Assembly (NCBI GenBank): GCA_944321825.1
Contig: CALUMU010000003.1
Location: forward strand, 232,299-296,298
Origin: Candidatus Amulumruptor caecigallinarius
Lineage (GTDB): Bacteria > Bacteroidota > Bacteroidia > Bacteroidales > Muribaculaceae
DNA: 64,000 bases
Direction of reading: 5' to 3'
Numbering within the stretch: the first letter of the stretch is position 1; every line of letters begins with the position of its first letter. The translations under genes were made by a program, and so were the position numbers. A model generated the notes under the pieces. That model was not told the origin of the DNA. It worked only from the letters and a program-made list of their open reading frames with translations, and made no database searches. This document shows positions 46,051 to 55,091 of the stretch, in pieces.

Positions 46051-47973
46051 ATGCCTGAGACCACACCATCGGCCGTCGGAGGCCAGCTATGGCTTCCCAC
46101 CACAGCCAAAGAACTACAGAGACTCGGATGGGAACAGTGTGACGTAATACTGTTTTCAGGCGATGCCTATGTGGACCATCCGGCTTTCGGTGCCGCCGTC
46201 ATTGGCCGCGTCCTCCAAAGCCACGGCTACAAAGTCGCTATAGTCCCGCAGCCAAACTGGCAGGACGACCTGCGCGACTTCAAGAAGCTCGGCCGCCCAC
46301 GGCTGTTTTTCGGGGTATCGCCCGGCGCGATGGACTCGATGGTCAACCATTACACAGCCGCCCGCCGTCTGCGTCACGACGATGCCTATACACCCGGAGG
46401 ACGGCATGGCGCACGTCCAGACTATCCGTCAATCGTATATACAAAGATTCTCAAAGAGCTATACCCCGATATCCCGGTGGTGCTCGGCGGCATAGAGCCG
46501 TCGCTGCGACGGCTGTCACATTACGACTATTGGCAGGACCGTCTGCGTCCGTCGATACTGATGGATTCCCCAGCCGACATGCTCGTCTACGGCATGGGCG
46601 AGAAAACCACCTGCGCCATAGCAGCCCACCTCGACAGCGGACTACCGTTGTCAGAGCTGACCGACCTTGAGCAGACCGTCATACTGCTACCAAAAGAGAT
46701 GACTCCGCAGCCCGATGACAGCAACATTGTGCTGCACTCCATGGAAGAGTGCCTCGCATCAAAGCGATGCCAAGCTGAGAATTTCAAGCATATCGAGCAG
46801 CAGAGCAACCGTTACCATGGTGCTACGCTGTGGCAAGTCCACGGCGACAAGGTCGTGAAGGTCAACCCGATGTATCCCCCCATGACCACCGAAGAGATAG
46901 ATGCCTCGTTTGACCTGCCGTATACACGCCTCCCACATCCCCGATACCGTGGCAAAGTCATCCCCGCCTACGAGATGATACGCCACTCGGTCAACATGCA
47001 CCGTGGATGCTTCGGCGGCTGCGCCTTCTGCACCATTTCAGCACATCAGGGCAAATTCATAGCTTCGCGGAGCAAGGAGTCGATACTCCGCGAAGTCCGT
47101 CAAGTGACCCAGATGGAGGATTTCAAAGGTTATATAAGCGACCTCGGAGGTCCATCGGCCAACATGTATGCCATGCACGGCAAAAACTTAGAAGTGTGCC
47201 AGAAATGTCTGCGGCCCTCCTGCCTGCATCCCCGTCCATGTCCCAACCTCAACAACGACCACGGCCCGCTGCTCGACATCTACAAAGCTGCCGACGCAAT
47301 CCCCGGAGTAAAGAAAAGTTTCATCGGGAGCGGTGTGCGCTACGACCTGTCGATGCACGTCAGCGGAAACCCACAGATAGATGCCGTCAACCGCCGTTAC
47401 AATGAGGAACTGATAGCACGCCACGTATCCGGCCGCCTCAAAGTGGCACCCGAACACACCGAAGACGCAGTACTCGATGTGATGCGCAAGCCGTCGTTCT
47501 CGCTTTTCCACCGGTTTAAGGAGATATTCGACAAAGTCAACCGCAAGCACGGATTGAAACAACAACTTATCCCCTATTTCATTTCGTCGCATCCCGGTTG
47601 TCATGAATCAGACATGGCCAATCTTGCCGTAAAGACCAAGGAACTGGACTTCCACCTCGAGCAGGTACAGGATTTCACCCCCACTCCCATGACTTTGGCC
47701 ACGGAGATATACTATACAGGCTATCACCCTTACACACTTGAAAGGGTCTATACGGCACGGACGAAGGAGGAAAAAGAGTCGCAACGGCAATTTTTCTTCT
47801 GGTATGACCGCCAGCGGCAACAGTCCATCGTGTCCTCGCTCAAACGGCTGCACCGCGAGGACTTAATCAAACGTCTGTTTCCGTCAGGCATACAACCCTC
47901 CTACCGCCGTGACGACTATACTGACAAACGCCAGCATCGTAACAATCCGCCCAAACGCAACCGACGTAAGTGA
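46051..47973 (+). CDS. YgiQ-family radical SAM protein
   Basis: 640 residues. Radical SAM cluster CFGGCAFC (CxxxCxxC, near residues 320-327, in MHRGCFGGCAFCTIS). An N-terminal cobalamin-binding-like region precedes it (CDVILFSGDAYVDHPAFGAA). A second Cys-rich patch CQKCLRPSCLHPRPCPN follows the barrel region, and the tail is basic (QHRNNPPKRNRRK), as in the UPF0313/YgiQ family. The chemical target is not known. Begins 10 bases after uvrB and overlaps the next gene's start. Confidence 0.92.
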   Translation: MPETTPSAVGGQLWLPTTAKELQRLGWEQCDVILFSGDAYVDHPAFGAAVIGRVLQSHGYKVAIVPQPNWQDDLRDFKKLGRPRLFFGVSPGAMDSMVNHYTAARRLRHDDAYTPGGRHGARPDYPSIVYTKILKELYPDIPVVLGGIEPSLRRLSHYDYWQDRLRPSILMDSPADMLVYGMGEKTTCAIAAHLDSGLPLSELTDLEQTVILLPKEMTPQPDDSNIVLHSMEECLASKRCQAENFKHIEQQSNRYHGATLWQVHGDKVVKVNPMYPPMTTEEIDASFDLPYTRLPHPRYRGKVIPAYEMIRHSVNMHRGCFGGCAFCTISAHQGKFIASRSKESILREVRQVTQMEDFKGYISDLGGPSANMYAMHGKNLEVCQKCLRPSCLHPRPCPNLNNDHGPLLDIYKAADAIPGVKKSFIGSGVRYDLSMHVSGNPQIDAVNRRYNEELIARHVSGRLKVAPEHTEDAVLDVMRKPSFSLFHRFKEIFDKVNRKHGLKQQLIPYFISSHPGCHESDMANLAVKTKELDFHLEQVQDFTPTPMTLATEIYYTGYHPYTLERVYTARTKEEKESQRQFFFWYDRQRQQSIVSSLKRLHREDLIKRLFPSGIQPSYRRDDYTDKRQHRNNPPKRNRRK

Positions 47974-48680
47974 TGGGGACATTCAGATTCAGGCAGTTCG
48001 ACATCGAACACTCGGCATCGGCCATGAAAGTCGGCACTGACGGAGTGCTGTTAGGCGCATGGGCTGAAATACCGCATCAGGCACAAAGCATCCTTGACGT
48101 GGGTACAGGTTCAGGCCTGATAGCTCTGATGATGGCTCAGCGAACACTTTCTGCCAAAATCGCCGCCATCGAAATAGACAGCACGGCAGCCAACGAGGCC
48201 GTAGACAATGTGCATCGCTCCCCTTGGGCTGACAGGATAGAGGTTATATGCGAGGATTTCATATCCGCGTGTTCCGACACCAAATATGACCTCATAGTCA
48301 GCAACCCACCTTTTTTTACTGAAGAGCTCCGCTCGCCCGATTCACGCCGCGCCTTGGCTCGTCACGGTGGCACTCTCAACCCTCTCAATCTTATCCGCAA
48401 AACGTCAGATATGCTGACACCAGATGGTTCAGTCGCCTTCATAGCTCCTTCATCCCTTGACGACGAGGTCAGCTTCACCGCGTCATTATGCCGCCTGAAC
48501 CTGATGCGCCAGACCCATGTGTGTACCCGCCAAGGCAAGCAGCCGTCACGCACTCTATGGCAGCTGACACCGTCAGATGTAGCCGCCCAGCGTGACACCA
48601 TCAGCATCCGCGACACCGCCAACCAATATACCGGGCAATATCTCAACCTCGTAAACGACTTCTACCTATGGCTGAAATGA
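47973..48680 (+). CDS. trmN6: tRNA1(Val) (adenine37-N6)-methyltransferase-like protein
   Basis: About 235 residues. An ATG at 47973 overlaps the last base of the previous stop; a GTG at 47970 is the alternative. SAM-binding motif DVGTGSGLIALMMAQR, an NPPF catalytic motif in LIVSNPPFFTEELRSPD, and the N-terminal FRFRQFDIEHSASAMKVGTD typical of the YfiC/TrmN6 family, which methylates A37 of tRNA-Val in other bacteria. Its position in a translation-coupled cluster with ygiQ is consistent with co-transcription. Confidence 0.88.
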   Translation: MGTFRFRQFDIEHSASAMKVGTDGVLLGAWAEIPHQAQSILDVGTGSGLIALMMAQRTLSAKIAAIEIDSTAANEAVDNVHRSPWADRIEVICEDFISACSDTKYDLIVSNPPFFTEELRSPDSRRALARHGGTLNPLNLIRKTSDMLTPDGSVAFIAPSSLDDEVSFTASLCRLNLMRQTHVCTRQGKQPSRTLWQLTPSDVAAQRDTISIRDTANQYTGQYLNLVNDFYLWLK

Positions 48681-49525
48681 AGATGAAATTTTCGCAGCGA
48701 CTTCTCGCATTTATATTCGTCACAATGATAGGGCTGCTTGTTGCAGCAGTCCTAAGCTCCATAGTCATGATGCAGGGCCAGACCCAGGCCACGCTGCACA
48801 TCGCCACGCTCATCAACGACATCATCATGTTCGTAATACCCCCGGTGATATGCGCGCTGCTATACTCCTCGCGTCCTGCGGATTATCTCTGCATATCCAC
48901 ACGGCCTGACCAGACCCGGCTGCTGCTTGCCATAGCCGCTATGATATGCTCCATACCGATGATGAACATGATCATCGAGTGGAACGAGAGCCTGTCGCTT
49001 CCCTCATCGATGGCTGGCATAGAATCATGGATGCGCGAATCGGAGCAACGAGCCGGCGACACGATAAATATACTCATGGGGGGTGACACAGCCGGCAGTC
49101 TCGCGATGTCGATACTGACCGTAGGGGTGCTTGCCGGATTCAGCGAGGAGCTGTTTTTTCGCGGAGGGCTGCAAAGATTGCTTGTATCAGGCAACATCAA
49201 TCCCCACATAGCGATATGGCTGACGGCTTTCATATTCAGCGCGATACACTTGCAGTTTTTCGGTTTCTTCCCCCGTCTGCTTTTAGGCGCATTTTTCGGT
49301 TACATGCTACACTGGACCAAGAACCTGTGGGTGCCGATTGCGTGTCACATACTCAACAACACCATTGTAGCCACCGTAACATGGATGACAGCCCGAGGCG
49401 CGGTGGCATCGGCCGACATCAACGAAATCGGCACCCTGTCATCAGCCAATCAGTTCCTGTGGGTCACAGTCAGCATCGCCACGACCGCCATGCTCCTCGC
49501 CTCCTTGAAGCGCAGCTGCCGCTGA
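48677..49525 (+). CDS. CPBP-family intramembrane metalloprotease
   Basis: About 282 residues from ATG 48677, forming an ATGA overlap with the previous stop; an upstream ATG at 48668 is possible. Multiple membrane segments. The CPBP (ABI/Rce1-like) motifs are present: SEELFFRGGL (EExxxR), FSAIHLQFFGFFPRL (FxxxH) and HILNNT (HxxxN). Typically an intramembrane peptidase of unknown substrate. Last gene of the plus-strand run, and it converges with the next gene. Confidence 0.9.
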   Translation: MKMKFSQRLLAFIFVTMIGLLVAAVLSSIVMMQGQTQATLHIATLINDIIMFVIPPVICALLYSSRPADYLCISTRPDQTRLLLAIAAMICSIPMMNMIIEWNESLSLPSSMAGIESWMRESEQRAGDTINILMGGDTAGSLAMSILTVGVLAGFSEELFFRGGLQRLLVSGNINPHIAIWLTAFIFSAIHLQFFGFFPRLLLGAFFGYMLHWTKNLWVPIACHILNNTIVATVTWMTARGAVASADINEIGTLSSANQFLWVTVSIATTAMLLASLKRSCR

Positions 49526-49601
49526 AAAGACATGCATGGAGAACCCCTCTCCTATACATGGGCAAGCATAAGCACTACCATCAGAAGTGTAGCAAGGGTA
49601 G

Positions 49602-49994
49602 TCAAAAATGTATAAACCCAAGGTGAAACATCAGCGCTACATTAACCACAGTCAAAGCGATGGCGACAATGGCTATTTGGACAAGCTTTCTGCCGGGATG
49701 TTTCATCTTCCCGTAATGCTCCAGAAGCACTTCTCTCCGCCCGGACGTGTAGCGGAGCTTACATAACAAAGCAGGAAATAAACAGAGAATTATCTCTACG
49801 GGAACGGCTACAACCCAGCTGAATAGGTGCAATGCCAACGGCAGCCCGAGAGGTATGAGTATAACATAGAGCCAGCACAAAAACAACAGCATACGTCCGT
49901 TGAGATTGTTATGCTCCCTTTCGCTCCATATCTCGGCTACATACCACATATAGTCGATGAAGCATATCCGATATTTGCGCTTGTCCTTTTCCAT
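49602..49994 (-). CDS. Small membrane protein, short paralogue of 50424 gene
   Basis: 130 residues. N-terminal KRKYRICFIDYMWYVAEIWS, two hydrophobic stretches (about 35-75), a charged segment LRYTSGRREVLLEHYGKMKH and a last hydrophobic segment. The first 25 residues and the YTS-x-R-x-x-x-x-x-HY pattern match the protein at 50424-51236, so the two are relatives. It starts 4 bases after the Imm17-like gene stop and is likely co-transcribed with it. Family not recognised; context suggests a polymorphic-toxin immunity set. Confidence 0.65.
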   Translation of the reverse strand: MEKDKRKYRICFIDYMWYVAEIWSEREHNNLNGRMLLFLCWLYVILIPLGLPLALHLFSWVVAVPVEIILCLFPALLCKLRYTSGRREVLLEHYGKMKHPGRKLVQIAIVAIALTVVNVALMFHLGFIHF

Positions 49995-49998
49995 GCAG

Positions 49999-50283
49999 TC
50001 ACCTTCTACATACGAATAACATCGTCAGGCAAGCCATCAGAGCCATGCCTACCAATGCTATCTGAATCCAGCGGCGTGTTTCGGGTGTGCAGCCGTCGAA
50101 CATCCACAACTTGCCGCCAAACTGCCAGCGGCACGCCCATTTCCAACGAAGCAACAGCCCCGCGAGCCACAGGGAAAGCAGCACGGCGGCAAGCAGCAAC
50201 CCGATTTCAGGGTGAGCCTGCGCCCACTCGAAAAGGGACTCAGCCTTGCTGTTCATCGCCTCGTATATGTCGGTAATCGTCAT
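49999..50283 (-). CDS. Imm17-like immunity protein
   Basis: About 94 residues from ATG 50283 (MTITDIYEAMNSKAESLFEW); a longer frame upstream adds unlikely residues. Two membrane segments (IGLLLAAVLLSLWLAGLL and IQIALVGMALMACLTMLFV) flank a loop with WACRW and TPETRRWI. The FEWAQAHPEIG ... W-x-W pattern resembles immunity protein 17 of Bacteroidetes polymorphic toxin systems. No cognate toxin gene is visible in the window. Imm17 assignment is by recalled pattern. Confidence 0.6.
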   Translation of the reverse strand: MTITDIYEAMNSKAESLFEWAQAHPEIGLLLAAVLLSLWLAGLLLRWKWACRWQFGGKLWMFDGCTPETRRWIQIALVGMALMACLTMLFVCRR

Positions 50284-50396
50284 AGGCTTATAATTAAAAG
50301 GATTCCGGTGACAAAAATAATGCATTACGCCCACTTAATCACCACGTTATGCCCAAAAACACCGCGAAAAATCTTCCCTGTCTGCCGTAAAAACAG

Positions 50397-50404
50397 TATT
50401 TTTG
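50397..50404 (+). promoter_or_regulatory. Candidate -7 element for the 50424 gene
   Basis: TATTTTTG is a perfect TAnnTTTG match 19 bases before the start codon. The -33 region is poor. Confidence 0.4.
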
Positions 50405-50423
50405 TAAAAATGGAAACCGGGCA

Positions 50424-51236
50424 ATGAGTTGCAAACGGAAATATAAGTTCAGTATAATAGACTACCTGTATTATATGGGTAAGGACATTTGGCGTATTCA
50501 TCCTCGCTGGCCGACACCTCTGGATGCGGTAGTTATGTCTTTCGTCGGAACCCCGTTGTTATTCCTAATGCTTTTTGTAACTTCAAGTGGATTGGAAGCG
50601 GTATTGTATATGGTCTGTTTCCTGATCGGATTTGCCAGTTATGAATGGTTGTTAAAAAAATACCGCTTCACGTCGGAACGTGAACGGGCGTATTTCCGCC
50701 ACTATCCTCAACGGAAGAATTACAGCCAGAAATGGTTGTTTGGGTTTCCGCTAATCATGTGGATAATATCAATAATTATCTGGGGCTCCATTTTCTTTCC
50801 TGTCATTGATAACAGCGACAAAAAGCTAAATCCAGTCCATGGGATTCCGGGCGAGAAATGGGATACGATAGGAATGCAACAGCAGGAGGATTTGCAGGTA
50901 CTTTACGAAGTGGTGGGTGCAAGACGGGATAAACTGGACAAGAATCTGCTTCATGCAATTAACCGCAGTGAATATGGTTCCCGTTACGGGCAACCTACCC
51001 ATATTATGCAGGTAACGGAAGAGGATATGGGCGGAGAATTCCGTGTCGGACTGCTGAACCATACCTCCTTTGATGAAATCGAAGGAGGTAAACGGAAGTT
51101 TATCGAATGTACGTGGATTATCGGCAGGGACAGTAAAGGTGCAGCAAGCGGCTACTTAACCTGTTGGTATGAGCAGTTGGAAGACAGCCTGACGTTATGC
51201 GATTCCATAAAATGGGAAAATGGTTGGGAGTTCTGA
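50424..51236 (+). CDS. Membrane protein with extracytoplasmic C-terminal domain
   Basis: 270 residues. N-terminal CKRKYKFSIIDYLYYMGKDI, two hydrophobic segments (about 38-75), KKYRFTSERERAYFRHYPQR, then a membrane segment (LIMWIISIIIWGSIFFPVI). The first 130 residues are related to the 130-residue protein at 49602-49994. An additional C-terminal domain of about 130 residues follows (LQVLYEVVGARRDKLDKNLL, HIMQVTEEDMGGEFRVGLL) that the short relative lacks. Family not recognised. Probably part of the same immunity/accessory cluster. Confidence 0.7.
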   Translation: MSCKRKYKFSIIDYLYYMGKDIWRIHPRWPTPLDAVVMSFVGTPLLFLMLFVTSSGLEAVLYMVCFLIGFASYEWLLKKYRFTSERERAYFRHYPQRKNYSQKWLFGFPLIMWIISIIIWGSIFFPVIDNSDKKLNPVHGIPGEKWDTIGMQQQEDLQVLYEVVGARRDKLDKNLLHAINRSEYGSRYGQPTHIMQVTEEDMGGEFRVGLLNHTSFDEIEGGKRKFIECTWIIGRDSKGAASGYLTCWYEQLEDSLTLCDSIKWENGWEF

Positions 51237-51255
51237 TATTTTAAGATTTTATACT

Positions 51256-51597
51256 ATGAGCAAAATTCCAACGATAATTGCGGCGATGTTGCTGTGCGGT
51301 TGCGGTTCCATGAAACAGTACAGCGTGTTCCAATACGACAACGGCGACGACTACATGCAGGATGGCATGTACCGCATCGTGGATAAGAAGGGGCGCATCG
51401 GGTATGCGGACGGGGACGGCAGGACGGTCATCAAGCCCCGCTTTGCCTTCGGTTTCCCTTTCGAGGACGGCAAGGCAAAGGTGACTGACAATGGAACGAT
51501 GAAAGAAGTGCCCGGATCGGGCGGCGAATACCACTATTGGGAAAGCGACGAATGGTATTATATCGACAAGGACGGGAACAGGATAGAATATAACTAA
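51256..51597 (+). CDS. WG-repeat lipoprotein
   Basis: About 113 residues from ATG 51256 (MSKIPTIIAAMLLCGCGSMK); the frame also contains an earlier in-frame start at 51220 inside the previous gene. Signal with lipobox LLCGC. One WG-type repeat is visible (YRIVDKKGRIGYADGDGRTV, then IKPRFAFGFPFEDGKAKV) and part of a second (YIDKDGNRIEY). WG-repeat proteins are surface or periplasmic and occur often in Bacteroidetes; some lie in toxin-immunity loci. Confidence 0.75.
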   Translation: MSKIPTIIAAMLLCGCGSMKQYSVFQYDNGDDYMQDGMYRIVDKKGRIGYADGDGRTVIKPRFAFGFPFEDGKAKVTDNGTMKEVPGSGGEYHYWESDEWYYIDKDGNRIEYN

Positions 51598-51665
51598 TAC
51601 ATCGTCAGCATGCCACGGAGCATTGCACAGCCAGCCAGTATAAACAGGCATAATAGTGTGGGAGA

Positions 51666-51698
51666 TTTGCCGGATTTAACCAATTATCACTATCTTTG
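51666..51698 (+). promoter_or_regulatory. Consensus promoter of the copper regulator gene
   Basis: TTTG (51666-51669), a 21-base spacer and TATCTTTG (51691-51698) match both Bacteroidetes promoter elements perfectly. Expected transcription start is about 51705, 13 bases before the start codon at 51718. Confidence 0.75.
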
Positions 51699-51717
51699 TC
51701 ATTGTAAGCAATGAAGA

Positions 51718-52323
51718 ATGAAGGCTCTGCATAATACGACTGCCGCAATGGCAGACAATACCGCCGTCGTATACGTCAAAAATATGGTGTGCCGCCGCTG
51801 CATCATTGCAGTGACAGAAATATTTAAGGAGCATGGCATCACACCTGTAAATGTAGAGCTGGGAAAGGTTGTACTGCCTACATCTGCCAGCCGAGATAAG
51901 ATGACGGCTATACGGCACCGTCTGGAAGATTACGGTTTTGAAGTAATCGACGATAAACGGATGCGCCTGTTGGAGCAGATACGTATCGGAGTCATAGAAT
52001 ATGTACATAACCCTGGACTACAGGAACAGATGAACCTGTCGGAATACCTGCAAGACAAGTGCCGACATGAATACAGCTTACTCAGCAAACTGTTTACCGA
52101 GATGAAAAGCTCCAGTATCGAGCGTTATTACATCGCACAACGCATCGAGCTTGTCAAAGAGCTGTTAGTCTACAACGAACTCACCGTCAGCGAAATAGCT
52201 CACAGATTACATTATTCAAGCGTAGCCCATTTGAGCGGACAATTCCGATCGGTGACCGGCCTGTCGCCCACACAGTTCAGACAGTTGCAGCACCATCACC
52301 TGCGTCCACTCGACGAAATATAA
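51718..52323 (+). CDS. HMA-like / AraC-type copper regulator
   Basis: 201 residues. The N-terminal half has a heavy-metal-associated fold signature MVCRRC (Cys25, Cys28) in VVYVKNMVCRRCIIAVTEIF, then a linker, then an AraC-type double helix-turn-helix (about 125-195, SSIERYYIAQRIELVKELLV and SEIAHRLHYSSVAHLSGQF). This layout makes it a probable metal-sensing activator or repressor. It lies directly upstream of and in line with the copper ATPase gene. M11 (51748) is an alternative start. Metal identity is inferred from the neighbour. Confidence 0.85.
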   Translation: MKALHNTTAAMADNTAVVYVKNMVCRRCIIAVTEIFKEHGITPVNVELGKVVLPTSASRDKMTAIRHRLEDYGFEVIDDKRMRLLEQIRIGVIEYVHNPGLQEQMNLSEYLQDKCRHEYSLLSKLFTEMKSSSIERYYIAQRIELVKELLVYNELTVSEIAHRLHYSSVAHLSGQFRSVTGLSPTQFRQLQHHHLRPLDEI

Positions 52324-52340
52324 ATCTAATCCATAAATAT

Positions 52341-52374
52341 GTAACACACATCTGCCCCATTTCTGTTACTTTTG
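52341..52374 (+). promoter_or_regulatory. Candidate operator/promoter of copA
   Basis: An inverted repeat GTAACA (52341-52346) and TGTTAC (52364-52369) overlaps a perfect -7 element TACTTTTG (52367-52374), 27 bases before copA. It could be the binding site of the adjacent regulator. The -33 element is not clear. Confidence 0.45.
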
Positions 52375-52401
52375 CATCGGTAAACTATAATACTTTGTGG
52401 T

Positions 52402-54906
52402 ATGGAAAAACCGAAAGCCGAAACGCAAACCGACATCTATCCTGTAACCGGCATGAGTTGCGCATCATGCGCCGCCCGCGTAAACAAGGTGTTGAACGGA
52501 CATTGCGGAGTGTATGAAGCCAGCGTAAACTACGCATCGGCTACAGCACGCGTTGTGTATAATCCGGCCTTGTGTACACCGGCAGCGCTAAAAACTGCGG
52601 TGCAAGGAGCCGGCTACGACTTACTGACCTATACCACCTCGGACGATGAAGCAGCAGACAAGAAACGCCAAAGCGAATATGCGCGTTTGCGACGTCAGAC
52701 CATAGGAGCTGTCTCGTTGGCCGTTCCAATTATGATATTGAGCATGTGCTGCATGGATGTGCCGGGTGTAAAGTATGCGGTATGGCTCCTGTCGACGGTC
52801 GTGGTTGCATGGCCGGGGCGGCGATTCTACAGCAGCGCGTGGAAACAACTGCGGCATCGTGCCGCCAACATGGATACACTCGTAGCATGCAGTACAGGCG
52901 TGGCATACCTGTTCAGCCTGTTCAATCTGTTTTTCCCCGAAGTCTGGCTATCAAGGGGCATCGAGCCGCACATCTATTTCGAGTCTGTCGGGGTCATCAT
53001 CGCCTTTATCATGCTCGGACGGCTGCTTGAAGCACGAGCAAAGCAAAAGACATCAACAGCCATACGCAAGCTTATGGGGCTACAACCCAAAATGGTCACA
53101 GTAGCGACAGAGAGCGGCGAAAAACGAATACCCATAGGCGAAGCCCGCCCTGGCGACATCCTCATTGTCAAACCGGGCGAACGTATCGCCGCCGACGGAA
53201 CGGTAACCGAAGGCACATCCTACGTGGATGAAAGCACCCTGACCGGCGAACCGCTTCCTGTCAGCAAGCAGGAAGGCTCTCAGGTATTTGCCGGGACTGT
53301 CAATCGCGACGGAGCACTCCGAGTCCGTGCCGGAAAGACAGGACAAGACACCATGCTGTCACAAATCATCCGCATGGTACAAGACGCACAAGGGAGCAAA
53401 GCCCGGGTGCAGCAGTTGGTCGACCGAATCGCAGGTGTATTTGTCCCGGCCATAGTCGCATTGTCAGTCCTGACATTCATCCTTTGGTACGTTCTTGCGC
53501 CAGAATACGGATTTGTACACGGCATCCTGTCGATGGTGACGGTACTGATAATCGCATGTCCCTGCGCATTAGGGCTGGCTACGCCTACCGCCCTTATCGT
53601 GGGTATAGGCAAAGGGGCTGAGAACGGCATCCTTATAAAAGATGCCACTACCTTGGAAGTAGCCCGCAAAGTGGATACAATAGTCCTTGACAAGACCGGT
53701 ACCGTCACCGAAGGTCACCCGGTCGTGACGGACGAATATTGGAGAACACCATCATCGGATTTGCGCGACATATTCTATAGTCTGGAACGCTTGTCCACCC
53801 ACCCATTAGCCGCTGCGGTCACGTCATTTCTTAATGGTGGACACAACCTGCCTGTGTCCGACTTTGAGAATATTCCCGGCAAAGGTGTAAAAGGCAGCGT
53901 GGGCGGCAAAACATACTTTGCCGGAAGCCTCGCCTTGATGCTGGAGCATCAGATAGAGATAGACCGCGAGGTGCGGGAACGCGCCGAGGCATGGTCTCAG
54001 GAGGCCAAAACGCTCGTGTGGTTTGCCGACTCGCAACGGATCCATGCACTCGTCGCCATAACCGACAAAGTGAAAAGCACATCGACCGCAGCCGTAGCCG
54101 CATTGCGTGAAGCCGGCATCGAGGTATATATGCTGACAGGCGACAATGAAGCCTCTGCCGCCGCAGTCGCCCGTCATGTCGGTATCACCCACTTCCGCGC
54201 ACAGATGCTGCCAGCCGACAAAGCTGCATTCATCGAGCAGCTCCAACGCGAAGGGCATACGGTGGGCATGGTGGGCGACGGCGTCAACGACAGTGCCGCG
54301 TTGGCTCGCGCCGACCTGAGCATTGCCATGGGCAAAGGCAGCGACATCGCCATGGATGCGTCGATGGTCACAATACTTTCGTCCGACCTCATGCGTCTGC
54401 CGGAAGCCATCCGACTCTCGCAGCTCACTTTCCGCGCCATCCGCCAGAACCTTTTCTGGGCTTTCATATATAACCTGATTGCTATCCCAGTAGCAGCAGG
54501 AGTGCTCTACCCGCTCAACGGATTCCTGCTCAACCCTATGATAGGCGGCGCAGCCATGGCTCTGAGTAGCGTAAGCGTGGTGACAAACAGCCTCCGGCTA
54601 AAACGCAAACGTATCGGCATACCAGCCGGACAGACCGATACGACCACCGAACGGCAAGAAGAAACGGCATCACTCAACAAACCTATAAACCCCAATATTA
54701 TGCAGTATCAGTTCAAAGTAGAAGGCATGATGTGCGGCCATTGCCGCGCACATGTAGAAAAAGCGTTAAACAGCATCGATGGTCTTAAAGCCACCGTAAC
54801 ACTCAACCCGCCGGTAGCCGTCGTGGAGTGCGACCACGAGCCCGACCTCGCCGAGCTGCAAAAGACGGTAACAGAGATAGCCGGCGAATACACCCTCTCA
54901 AAATAA
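52402..54906 (+). CDS. copA: P1B-type copper-exporting ATPase with N- and C-terminal HMA domains
   Basis: 834 residues. N-terminal HMA with GMSCASCAA (about 17-25), membrane segments, the TGE phosphatase loop (STLTGEPLP), the CPC metal site in IACPCALGLATP (near residue 386), DKTGTVTEGHP phosphorylation site (near 430), HPLAAAV (HP motif) and GDGVNDSAALARADL. After the last membrane helices and a Gln/Thr-rich linker, a second HMA follows (KVEGMMCGHCRAHVEKALNS, from M767). An ATG at 54700 begins this last domain. Exports Cu(I) across the inner membrane. Specificity is inferred from CPC and the HMA domains. Confidence 0.94.
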   Translation: MEKPKAETQTDIYPVTGMSCASCAARVNKVLNGHCGVYEASVNYASATARVVYNPALCTPAALKTAVQGAGYDLLTYTTSDDEAADKKRQSEYARLRRQTIGAVSLAVPIMILSMCCMDVPGVKYAVWLLSTVVVAWPGRRFYSSAWKQLRHRAANMDTLVACSTGVAYLFSLFNLFFPEVWLSRGIEPHIYFESVGVIIAFIMLGRLLEARAKQKTSTAIRKLMGLQPKMVTVATESGEKRIPIGEARPGDILIVKPGERIAADGTVTEGTSYVDESTLTGEPLPVSKQEGSQVFAGTVNRDGALRVRAGKTGQDTMLSQIIRMVQDAQGSKARVQQLVDRIAGVFVPAIVALSVLTFILWYVLAPEYGFVHGILSMVTVLIIACPCALGLATPTALIVGIGKGAENGILIKDATTLEVARKVDTIVLDKTGTVTEGHPVVTDEYWRTPSSDLRDIFYSLERLSTHPLAAAVTSFLNGGHNLPVSDFENIPGKGVKGSVGGKTYFAGSLALMLEHQIEIDREVRERAEAWSQEAKTLVWFADSQRIHALVAITDKVKSTSTAAVAALREAGIEVYMLTGDNEASAAAVARHVGITHFRAQMLPADKAAFIEQLQREGHTVGMVGDGVNDSAALARADLSIAMGKGSDIAMDASMVTILSSDLMRLPEAIRLSQLTFRAIRQNLFWAFIYNLIAIPVAAGVLYPLNGFLLNPMIGGAAMALSSVSVVTNSLRLKRKRIGIPAGQTDTTTERQEETASLNKPINPNIMQYQFKVEGMMCGHCRAHVEKALNSIDGLKATVTLNPPVAVVECDHEPDLAELQKTVTEIAGEYTLSK

Positions 54907-54959
54907 CGTGATAACCATATCCTGCACACTCCTCAATGTGTCGTTTTTTGGAAACAAAA

Positions 54960-55012
54960 CTTGCCGATAGATGGAATATATGTCTATCAAAAGAGTACTC
55001 ATAGTCGGCAAG
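54960..55012. terminator. Inverted repeat between convergent copA and the importer genes
   Basis: CTTGCCGA (54960-54967) and TCGGCAAG (55005-55012) form an outer stem; inside are GATAGA and TCTATC. Short T-rich runs follow on both strands (GTTTTC right, TTTTGTTT left). It could be a bidirectional terminator. The rest of 54907-55091 shows no gene. Confidence 0.4.
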
Positions 55013-55091
55013 GTTTTCAACCTATTCCTTCAGAAAGCAAGAATTTCTTCTAAAGAATGACAATATCCAGACTAAGCAGCAATGGTCATGC

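Noticed and set aside
51656..51666. Ten-base match to the pilus inverted repeat (TGTGGGAGAT)
   Set aside because: Only 10 of 19 bases match and no mate is nearby; expected by chance and not adjacent to a recombinase.
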